This document shows positions 15,605-21,507 of a DNA stretch of 50,553 nt, one piece after another. The translations under genes were made by a program, and so were the position numbers. The notes beneath the pieces were generated by a model. That model saw nothing but the letters and a program-made list of their open reading frames with translations. It searched no databases and had not been told where the DNA came from. The stretch's first letter is position 1. The number at the start of each line of letters is the position of its first letter. Source of the DNA: CAZHAC01 sp964383855 (GTDB lineage Bacteria; Chloroflexota; Dormibacteria; Dormibacterales; Dormibacteraceae); contig CAYLIP010000012.1 of the NCBI GenBank assembly GCA_964383855.1, forward strand, positions 1 through 50,553, in the 5' to 3' direction.

Positions 15605-15915
15605 ACGACTGGCTGGAGGAGCTGGCGCAGCGGCTGGGCGCCGCCGCCGAGGCGCGAGGCGCGGCGATCGCGCCGCCCACGGTCGATTCCGAGGTGGCGC
15701 GCGAGCTGCTCGAGCTGGCGCGCGTCGCCGCGCACACCCAGGAGCGGCGGTTCGCGCCCCTCGCCGCCTACCTCGCCGGCGTCGCCTCGGAGCGGTTTGG
15801 CCAGGCCGGCGGCCAAACCGGGCCTGACGCGGTGGCCTCTCTGATCCGGTCGGTGCGCGAGGCGCTGGAGGCGGAGGCGCCTCCTCGGGCGGCTGACGAG
15901 GGCCGGGGCGGCTAG
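15601..15915 (+). CDS. DUF6457-like small protein, probable CTG start
   Basis: Read from the CTG at 15601, the frame gives 104 residues beginning (M)NDWLEELAQRLG, with HTQERRFAPLAAYLAGVAS in the middle. This pattern (NDWxxxL...AxHxxERxxAPLxxFLxGxA) resembles the short DUF6457 proteins of Actinobacteria, as I recall that family. The first GTG is at 15694 and would remove the conserved N-terminal helix, so the CTG, which overlaps the thioredoxin stop, is preferred. The function is unknown. The last codons overlap the convergent membrane protein gene by 4 nt. Confidence 0.6.
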   Translation: MNDWLEELAQRLGAAAEARGAAIAPPTVDSEVARELLELARVAAHTQERRFAPLAAYLAGVASERFGQAGGQTGPDAVASLIRSVREALEAEAPPRAADEGRGG

Positions 15916-16202
15916 CGGTCGCGCAGGGCGCGGCTTGCGATCAGCCAGAGGCCCAGGAAGATGAGAAGAACTGGCCAGATCACGTCGCCCTGGATCCATT
16001 CCAGCAGCCCCAGGTTCTTAAGCAGGTAGTAGCCGCCGACCAGGATCAGCACGAGGCCCCAGAACCAGCTCCAGCTGTGGCCCCAGCGGCCGCCCCGGTA
16101 GCCGAAGGTCCGCACCTGGCGCCGCGATTCCTCGCCGGAAGCGCTCGCCGGCGGTGGAGGCGGAGTCTGGGGCGGCGGCTGGGGCGAGGGGCTGCTGGCC
16201 AC
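15912..16202 (-). CDS. Small two-helix membrane protein (LiaF/DUF5668-like)
   Basis: The 96-residue product has a Pro/Ser-rich cytoplasmic head and then two membrane helices: SWFWGLVLILVGGYYLLKNL and VIWPVLLIFLGLWLIASRAL. The pair with a short LLEWIQGD turn is the LiaI/LiaF-type transmembrane unit (DUF5668). Such proteins often modulate envelope-stress signalling, but here there is no adjacent sensor kinase. The GTG at 16202 is the furthest upstream start. The gene is convergent with the DUF6457-like gene. Confidence 0.72.
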   Translation of the reverse strand: MASSPSPQPPPQTPPPPPASASGEESRRQVRTFGYRGGRWGHSWSWFWGLVLILVGGYYLLKNLGLLEWIQGDVIWPVLLIFLGLWLIASRALRDR

Positions 16203-16300
16203 GGCGCTGATGGTAGCCCGGTCTGCGCGGCGCGCCGGGCGGCTGTGTCGCGCTCGGGCTCTACTGAAGGCCCTGCGGCACCGCGACCTCAGGCGGACGG

Positions 16301-16329
16301 TTGACCTGGCTCAGTGCCTAGGATTCGTA
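16301..16329 (+). promoter_or_regulatory. Possible selC promoter
   Basis: TTGACC (16301-16306) is separated by 17 nt from TTCGTA (16324-16329), which ends 6 nt before the first base of the tRNA. The -35 match is good and the -10 is weak, but the position is right. Confidence 0.4.
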
Positions 16330-16335
16330 ACCGCT

Positions 16336-16435
16336 GGGGATGTACGGGGGCTGGTGCCTCCCGCGGTCTTCAAAACCGTCTGTGGGGTCCTGATGAGGGG
16401 TCCCAGGTGGGTTCGATTCCCATCCATCCCCGCCA
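16336..16435 (+). tRNA. selC: Selenocysteine tRNA, anticodon UCA, encoded CCA
   Basis: The tRNA is 97 nt plus an encoded CCA (16433-16435). Its features are those of tRNA-Sec, not of an ordinary tRNA. The acceptor stem starts GGGGATG and pairs with CATCCCC, with G as discriminator. The D stem has 6 bp (GGGGGC with GCCTCC, one G-U) around a 4-nt loop. The anticodon loop is CTTCAAA, giving UCA, which reads UGA. A long variable arm pairs TGGGGTCC with GGGGTCCCA, and the T loop is TTCGATT. It implies that the genome can insert selenocysteine, but no selA, selB, selD or obvious selenoprotein gene lies in this window. Confidence 0.93.
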
Positions 16436-16556
16436 TCATCTGTTCACACACGATCGTCACGAGCGGCCGACGTGCCGTCGAGCGGGAACGATGCTGCGTC
16501 AAGGGCGCGAGCTACTTCGACTGAGGTCAGCCGAGTCGCGCCGGCACTCGCGTGGC

Positions 16557-16973
16557 TCAGCTGATGACCTGGTGCACCTCGACGACGTTCCCGGCGGGGT
16601 CGTGGAAGAAGACCTGGTGCCAGCCCGCGATCGACCACACGCCGTAGTCGGAGTAGCGGATGCCGTGCGAGTCGAGGCGCTTCTTCAGGGCGCCGATGTC
16701 GTCGGTGCGGAAGGCGATGTGACCGTTGATGAGCGGGTTGATCGCCTGCCCCATCCGGAAGCTGACGTCCAGGTCCATCGTGGCGACGTGGAGCTCGATA
16801 CCGTTGGACTTGAAGAAGGACACGGGGGCTGAGTAACCCTCGGTCTCCAGGATCCGGCTGGCGGCCGGCCCGGCGGTCAGAGGCTGGAGTCCGAGGACGC
16901 CGCGATAGAAGGCATCCATCGCGGGCACCACGGGCGAGCTGAGATTGACATGGTGAAGTTCGAGCACAGACAT
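16557..16973 (-). CDS. VOC-family (glyoxalase/dioxygenase-fold) protein
   Basis: The 138-residue protein has the paired beta-alpha-beta-beta-beta units of the vicinal oxygen chelate superfamily: LELHHVNLSSPVVPAMDAFY at the start, INGHIAFRTDDIGALKKRL in the middle and VFFHDPAGNVVEVHQV at the end. Candidate metal ligands are the first His, the central His and the final Glu. The substrate is unknown. The ATG at 16973 has TAGCGT 7 nt upstream and no Shine-Dalgarno, fitting a leaderless mRNA. It is divergent from the DUF1059-like gene. Confidence 0.85.
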   Translation of the reverse strand: MSVLELHHVNLSSPVVPAMDAFYRGVLGLQPLTAGPAASRILETEGYSAPVSFFKSNGIELHVATMDLDVSFRMGQAINPLINGHIAFRTDDIGALKKRLDSHGIRYSDYGVWSIAGWHQVFFHDPAGNVVEVHQVIS

Positions 16974-16980
16974 GCCGCAT

Positions 16981-16986
16981 ACGCTA
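16981..16986 (-). promoter_or_regulatory. -10 box for leaderless VOC gene
   Basis: TAGCGT lies 7 nt upstream of the ATG at 16973 with no ribosome binding site between. Confidence 0.4.
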
Positions 16987-17073
16987 GCCGTCGAGAACGC
17001 CGCGCAGACAGCTTGGTGGAGCCGAACCCTCGCCGTTCGCGGCAGTCGTGGCGGGGCTATTCTTGCAGCCTCG

Positions 17074-17259
17074 ATGCCGGTGATGGAGGTCGTGTGCCCG
17101 TGCGGTTGGTCGGTTCGCGGCAGCGAGCGCGAGGTGATCGACGGCATCCGGGCGCACGCCCGCGCCGAGCACGACCTCGCCATGACGGAGCGTGACGTCA
17201 GGGCAATCTGGCGCCTGGTCGATGAAGCACCGGGGCAGGCGGATGGCGGGCCGGGCTGA
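17074..17259 (+). CDS. DUF1059-like small protein
   Basis: The 61-residue product begins MPVMEVVCPCGWSVRGSERE and continues with GIRAHARAEHDLAMTERDV. The CxCGW motif, the spaced His residues and the short length match the DUF1059 family of small bacterial proteins of unknown function. The Cys pair and the two His residues could bind a metal (inference). The ATG at 17074 was chosen because the conserved domain starts there. An in-frame extension to 16972 would run into the divergent promoter region. Confidence 0.7.
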   Translation: MPVMEVVCPCGWSVRGSEREVIDGIRAHARAEHDLAMTERDVRAIWRLVDEAPGQADGGPG

Positions 17260-17814
17260 TCTGCCCTCGAAGCGGCCAGGAGGGGCGTCTCCGCTGCTGG
17301 TCGAGAAGATGGGACCGCCGGTTTCGCGGTCCCCCTGGTCGCCGGACTTCGTGGTCCAGGCGCTCGAGGCGATCCCGATCTTCCTCGCCGAGAGCTCAAT
17401 CCGGTGGCTGAAGCCCGTGCACGCCGATTCGCTGCAGGTGGGAATGCCGAAAGGGCGCAGCCGGCGGCGACCGTCCTCGACGTCATCGGCTGGTACCCCC
17501 TGCGTCCACGCGTGGTGCACAGCACCTCCTGACGTGCCGCCGGCGACCGGATCGTCCTGACGTACCTGGTCGTCGTCGATCCCCCAGGGGATCTGCCGGC
17601 GGGCTCTCTCATCAGCTTGCCGGTCGAGCGCGCCGACCTTGCACGCGCGGCCGCGATGGCAGCCCCCTCGACGATTGAAATCGGCGCCGTCATCGAGCAC
17701 GCACTCCGCCACTTGAAGTGGCTGCTTGCCGACGATCCGGCGATCAGGCGGGAGCTGCCCGACTGGACCGGCGTGCTGGTCGGATACGCGCCCGAGCCTT
17801 TCCGAGCCCTCTGA
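17243..17814 (+). pseudogene. Broken gene with one frameshift and one in-frame TGA
   Basis: Two adjoining frames both show the strong third-position G/C bias of real genes here. The first (about 17243-17460) encodes segments such as DFVVQALEAIPIFLAESSIR. The second (about 17460-17814) encodes VLDVIGWYPLRPRVVHSTS, a TGA at 17530-17532, and then DRIVLTYLVVVDPP and VIEHALRHLKWLLADDPAIR to a normal stop. The simplest reading is one ancestral gene inactivated by a frameshift and a nonsense change. Sequencing error is an alternative. I cannot name the family. A selenocysteine reading of the TGA is unlikely (see findings). No other gene fills this stretch. Confidence 0.5.
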
Positions 17815-17875
17815 CCACCGCAGGCCGCGCCGCCGCGCAGAGCTGAACTCGCATGGACTGTGATATGCACGCAGG

Positions 17876-18277
17876 ATGCGCATAAACGCGAAAGGCGAGT
17901 TCCAGGTGCAGGGCTGGGACGAGAAGACCTATCACGAAGAGGGACCTCGCAAGCAGACGCTGGCGATCGTCGACCAGGCCTTCAGCGGCGACATAGGCGG
18001 CCAGGGCTCGGCGCGCTGGCTGATGTCCTACGCGCCCGACGGCAAGGCGCACTTCGTCGGGCTGCAGCGCGTGGACGGTGCCCTCGCCGGCCGGCGGGGT
18101 GCGTTCGTGCTGGAGACGATCGGGGATTTCGACGGCGAGACGGCCCGCTGGCAGGCCAGCGTGATCCCTGATTCGGCCACCGGTGAGCTGACCGGCCTCC
18201 GGGGCCAGGGCAGCTTCGCCGCTCCACACGGCTCGACGGCGACATACGAGATCGATATCGAACTTGACGGCGCCTGA
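17876..18277 (+). CDS. DUF3224-family protein
   Basis: The 133-residue protein matches DUF3224, small beta-rich proteins of unknown function distantly like lipocalin or allene oxide cyclase folds. Typical segments are GEFQVQGWDEKTY at the start, SARWLMSYAPDGKAHFVGLQ in the middle and the ending GSTATYEIDIELDGA. It is soluble, without a signal peptide. The last base of its stop overlaps the ATG of the next VOC gene (TGATG), so the two form a small operon. Confidence 0.88.
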   Translation: MRINAKGEFQVQGWDEKTYHEEGPRKQTLAIVDQAFSGDIGGQGSARWLMSYAPDGKAHFVGLQRVDGALAGRRGAFVLETIGDFDGETARWQASVIPDSATGELTGLRGQGSFAAPHGSTATYEIDIELDGA

Positions 18278-18711
18278 TGAAGCCTCAGGTTCACGTGATA
18301 ACTCTGGCGGTGGAGGACCTCGAGCGCGCCCTGCACTTCTATCGGGATGGTCTGGGCTGGGAATCGGAAGGGATCATCGCCACCGAGTTCGAACGCGACG
18401 AGAGCAGCGGAGCCGGAGCTGTCGCCATGTTCCGGCTCGACGGCGGGCTCATCCTGTCGCTGTATCCCCGGGCCGAGCTTGCCCATGACGGCAAGGTGCC
18501 GCTTGGGGCGTCGCAGCCAGGCGAGTTCAGCCTGGGCCAGCTGGTCGAGTCGAGGGCTGCCGTCGACGCTGCCCTGAAGGCCGCCGAGGCCGCCGGAGCG
18601 ACCATCACCGACCGTCCCCACGACCGCCCGTTCGGGATCTACTCCGGCTACTTCAAGGACCCTGACGGTCATCTCTGGGAGGTCATCTGGAATCCTTCCA
18701 TGCCGGCCTGA
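18277..18711 (+). CDS. VOC-family (glyoxalase-like) protein
   Basis: The 144-residue product starts KPQVHVITLAVEDLERALHF and ends GYFKDPDGHLWEVIWNP. These are the two hallmarks of the vicinal oxygen chelate fold, with His near the start and Glu in LWEV as candidate metal ligands. Family members include glyoxalase I, bleomycin/fosfomycin-type resistance proteins and dioxygenases; this one cannot be assigned. It is translationally coupled to the DUF3224 gene. Its similarity to the VOC gene at 16557-16973 is only at fold level. Confidence 0.87.
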   Translation: MKPQVHVITLAVEDLERALHFYRDGLGWESEGIIATEFERDESSGAGAVAMFRLDGGLILSLYPRAELAHDGKVPLGASQPGEFSLGQLVESRAAVDAALKAAEAAGATITDRPHDRPFGIYSGYFKDPDGHLWEVIWNPSMPA

Positions 18712-18774
18712 CCTCGCCAGGTTCGAGGCGACCTCGACCGGGCCAAGCGCCGGATGGAAGCCGAGGGCCGCGCC

Positions 18775-18948
18775 TCAGGCGGCGCGACCCGCGAGCTCCT
18801 CGGTGTGATCCTCATGGGTGTACCAGCGGCGCTCGACACGGTCCCAGTGGGCGTGCTCGAGCGCGCCATGGGAGACCGGTTCAGCCTGCGGCCGCCCCAG
18901 CATCCGGGCCACGGCCCACGCGATCGCCTGCGTCATATAGGTGACCAT
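18775..18948 (-). CDS. Small 57-residue protein downstream of MFS exporter
   Basis: This short frame begins with MVTYMTQAIAWAVARMLGRP and continues with a His/Trp/Glu-rich part (HAHWDRVERRWYTHEDHTEE). A near-perfect Shine-Dalgarno, GGAGGAAT, sits 7 nt before the ATG, only 20 nt after the MFS exporter stop on the same strand. The N-terminal 17 residues could form an amphipathic or membrane-touching helix. It may be an accessory peptide of the exporter (inference). I do not recognise a family. Confidence 0.6.
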   Translation of the reverse strand: MVTYMTQAIAWAVARMLGRPQAEPVSHGALEHAHWDRVERRWYTHEDHTEELAGRAA

Positions 18949-18968
18949 TTCGAAGATTCCTCCTTTTT

Positions 18969-20441
18969 TCAGGCTGCCTCGGGCAGCTCTGACTCGGCCG
19001 GACTGGGGACGGCTGCGGAGCGCGGGGCACGAAGCGTCAGCAGCGCCAGCAGCAGTGCGATGGCGACCAGGGAGGCGGCGATCGCGAACGCCAGCTGGTA
19101 GCCGCCGGTGAGGGCGGTGGCCCCCGCCGCACCACCCTCGAGCAGCGACCGGGAACGACTCGCGGCGACAGTGCCCAGGGCGGCCAGCCCGAGCGCCGCC
19201 GAGACCTGCATCGAGACGTTGGAGATCCCCGCCGCCAGGCCGGCGTCGGCCGCGGGGACCTCGGCCATGGCGAGGAGGGTCAGGGGCATGAACGCCATGC
19301 CTGCGCCGGTCCCGAAGAGGGCAAAGGTGACGAGCAGCCGCGGGAAGTAGGCGGTCTGCGGCCCGGTGGTGGCGAGCAGCAGAAGCGCCACCATGATCAG
19401 CAGGAGCCCGGCGATCAGCACCCGCCGCGGCCCGAAGCGGCCGACCAGCTGGACCGAGATCCCCGTCGACATCGCCCCCAGGGCCACGGTGTGCGGCAGG
19501 AAGGCGAGGCCGGTGGCCGAAGACGAAAAGCCGCGCACCTGCTGGAGGTAGAGCGCGCCCAAAAAGAAGGTGGTGAACATTCCCACCGCCAGCAGTCCGC
19601 GGGCGGCGCTGGCGCCGACCAGGCTGCGGATGGCGAAGACGCGCAGCGGCATGATCGGGTTGCTGCGCCGGGACTGGAGTCCGACGAAACCGGCGAGCAG
19701 CACGACTGAGGAGGCGGCCGCGGTGAGGGTGCGGATGGAGCTCCAGCCGGTCTCGGGTGCGGTCACGATCGCGTACGCGATGGCCATGATGCCGGACGTG
19801 ACCAGCACTGAGCCGACGACGTCCACGCCGTGCTCGAGGCCGAGGCCGCGGTCGTCATCGATAAGCAGAGCGCCTGCGATCATGGTCGCCACGCCGATCG
19901 GCACGTTGATGAAGAAGATCCAGTGCCAGCTCGCGGCCTGGACCAGGAAACCGCCGGCGAGGAGCCCGATGGATCCTCCGCCCGCGATCGTGAAGGCGAA
20001 GACGCTCATCGCCTGCGCACGCGCGCGCGCGTCCACAAACGAGGTGACGATCATGGCGATGATCACCCCCGCCGAGAGCGCCCCGCCGATGCCCTGGACG
20101 AGCCGCGCCGCGACCAGCGCCCAGGAGCTGGTAGACGAGCCGCAGAGGACGGAGGCGGCCGTGAAGAGCACGACGCCGGCGAGGAACACCCGCTTGCGCC
20201 CGAGCAGGTCACCCAGCCGCCCGGCCAGGAGCACAAAACCGCCGTAGCTGATGCTGTAGGCGTTGACGACCCAGGTCAGGCTGGCCGGCGTGAACCCGAG
20301 GTCGGACTGGATCGAAGGCAGGCCGACGTTCACCACCGTGGCGTCGACCACGATCATCAGCTGGCCGAAGCAGACGACCACAAGGGCCATCCAGCGCCTA
20401 AGATAATCCCGCTTCATCAGTTCCCTTAATCTTCCGATCAT
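18969..20441 (-). CDS. DHA2-type MFS multidrug exporter (EmrB/QacA-like)
   Basis: The 490-residue protein has about 14 hydrophobic helices, as in the DHA2 drug:H+ antiporters. Motif D1 (VVDATVVNVGLPSI), motif A (GRLGDLLGRKRVF) and motif C-like Gly-rich helix 5 (GGGSIGLLAGGFL) are present. It would export a toxic organic compound using the proton gradient. The ATG at 20441 has GGGAG upstream; a second ATG at 20417 also has an AAGGGAA site. It is divergent from a MarR regulator, the classic arrangement for repressor-controlled drug efflux. Confidence 0.88.
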   Translation of the reverse strand: MIGRLRELMKRDYLRRWMALVVVCFGQLMIVVDATVVNVGLPSIQSDLGFTPASLTWVVNAYSISYGGFVLLAGRLGDLLGRKRVFLAGVVLFTAASVLCGSSTSSWALVAARLVQGIGGALSAGVIIAMIVTSFVDARARAQAMSVFAFTIAGGGSIGLLAGGFLVQAASWHWIFFINVPIGVATMIAGALLIDDDRGLGLEHGVDVVGSVLVTSGIMAIAYAIVTAPETGWSSIRTLTAAASSVVLLAGFVGLQSRRSNPIMPLRVFAIRSLVGASAARGLLAVGMFTTFFLGALYLQQVRGFSSSATGLAFLPHTVALGAMSTGISVQLVGRFGPRRVLIAGLLLIMVALLLLATTGPQTAYFPRLLVTFALFGTGAGMAFMPLTLLAMAEVPAADAGLAAGISNVSMQVSAALGLAALGTVAASRSRSLLEGGAAGATALTGGYQLAFAIAASLVAIALLLALLTLRAPRSAAVPSPAESELPEAA

Positions 20442-20552
20442 CTGATCACTCCCTACGACCCCGACACAACGATGATCACTATAACATGATGATTGGCGTG
20501 TTTGCATGATCCTGCTCTGCGGTAACATTCCGGAGGCGAGGGCAGCGTTGCG
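20442..20552. promoter_or_regulatory. Divergent MFS/MarR promoter with repeated TGATCA-like half-sites
   Basis: This 111-bp AT-richer gap has a minus-strand -10 (TATAGT, 20483-20478) for the exporter, and TATAAC on the plus strand at almost the same place. ATGATCA (20472-20478), ATGATGA (20486-20492) and further GATCAT/TGATCA copies just inside the exporter start form a repeat cluster overlapping both -10 boxes. It is a plausible binding site for the adjacent MarR protein. Confidence 0.45.
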
Positions 20553-21011
20553 ATGACAGCGATCAAGGAAGACAGGAGAGGAAGGGACGAGGGCCTCGGG
20601 CTGATCACGCTGGTCACGCTCGTCTCCAAGGCCTTCTATCGCCGCAGCTTCGAAGACCAGCTCGGTATGAAGCTCAAGGAGTTCCAGGTGCTCGGCTACC
20701 TCGACGAGCATCCGAGGACGACGCAGCAGGAGCTGGGCGAGGGCATGCTGCTCGACCCCAACATGGTCGTGCTCCTTCTGAACGAGCTTGAAACCCGCGG
20801 CTACTCGCTTCGCCGGCGCGATACCGAGGACCGGCGCCGGCACGTGGTGGAGATCACAGCCGCCGGCAAAGACGCGCTGAGCCGGGCCAGCAGGGCGCTC
20901 ACGAAGATCGAGGACGACATCTTCGGCGAGCTGAGCTCCGGGGAGCGGGAGTCACTCCGAAGACTCCTCGAGAAGGTCCTCGAGGGCATCGCCACCCCCG
21001 CGATCCGCTAG
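20553..21011 (+). CDS. MarR-family transcriptional regulator
   Basis: The 152-residue protein has the MarR winged helix: LKEFQVLGYLDEHPRTTQQE, the recognition helix around LDPNMVVLLLNELETRGY, and the wing RRRDTEDRRRHVVEIT with the conserved Asp-Arg-Arg. Terminal helices for dimerisation frame it. It probably represses the divergent MFS exporter and itself until a ligand binds. The ATG has a Shine-Dalgarno (GGAGGCGAGGG), although its spacing is long. Confidence 0.88.
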   Translation: MTAIKEDRRGRDEGLGLITLVTLVSKAFYRRSFEDQLGMKLKEFQVLGYLDEHPRTTQQELGEGMLLDPNMVVLLLNELETRGYSLRRRDTEDRRRHVVEITAAGKDALSRASRALTKIEDDIFGELSSGERESLRRLLEKVLEGIATPAIR

Positions 21012-21114
21012 CCGGACCCTTTCCTCGGCCCGGACCCCGGGCGGTCCTCATATGGCGAACCCACCCAAACTCTTAGCGCCGCCTTAACCAAGGCGTGCGA
21101 TCATCCGCTGCCAG

Positions 21115-21486
21115 GTGGAGATCGCGCACTCGATCCCCGGCCGAATCCGCTTACGTCTTGCCGCCGAGGAGGTGCCCGGTGCGGACCTCCTGGTGCGACG
21201 TCTGCACGGCCATCCAGGCGTAAGAGCCGTCCGCTGGAATCCCGCGGCACGGTCGCTCACGATCGGGTATGAGCGCTCCTCTAAAGTCGCTGTCGCGCTT
21301 GAGCTGCCGGCGGCTCAGCACCCGGCGCCCCGAGCGATTCCCGCCCCCGCAGGCATCGTCTGGAGCAAGGTTCTCTTCGCCTGCATCCTGTCCCTGATTC
21401 CCCTGGGGCCTCTCGGCGGGCTGGCTCTGTCCGCCGCCGCCTCGATCCTCGAGCAGCGCCTGGCCACGACTCGCTCCGCCGCCTGA
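21115..21486 (+). CDS. HMA-like domain membrane protein lacking CxxC
   Basis: The 123-residue product has an N-terminal ferredoxin-like heavy-metal-associated fold (residues 1-60). The motif HSIPGRIRLRL stands where copper-binding HMA domains have GMTCxxC, so the metal cysteines are missing. Residues about 80-112 form hydrophobic segments (IVWSKVLFACILSLIPLGPL and GGLALSAAASILE). The HS-x-PGRxRLR signature fits what I recall of HMA_2-type domains. It lies 21 nt upstream of the P-type ATPase, whose N-terminus has the same motif. The GTG start is followed immediately by the domain. Confidence 0.7.
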   Translation: MEIAHSIPGRIRLRLAAEEVPGADLLVRRLHGHPGVRAVRWNPAARSLTIGYERSSKVAVALELPAAQHPAPRAIPAPAGIVWSKVLFACILSLIPLGPLGGLALSAAASILEQRLATTRSAA

Positions 21487-21495
21487 ACGCCCCGG

Positions 21496-21501
21496 TAAGG
21501 T
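21496..21501 (+). promoter_or_regulatory. -10-like box before P-type ATPase
   Basis: TAAGGT is separated by 6 nt (GGGGAC) from the GTG at 21508. No good Shine-Dalgarno is present, as in other likely leaderless genes of the window. Confidence 0.35.
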
Positions 21502-21507
21502 GGGGAC

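Noticed and set aside
16984..17883. Minus-strand frame of about 299 codons over the broken gene
   Set aside because: It lacks motifs, and the third-position bias lies on the plus strand. The plus-strand segments read as protein.
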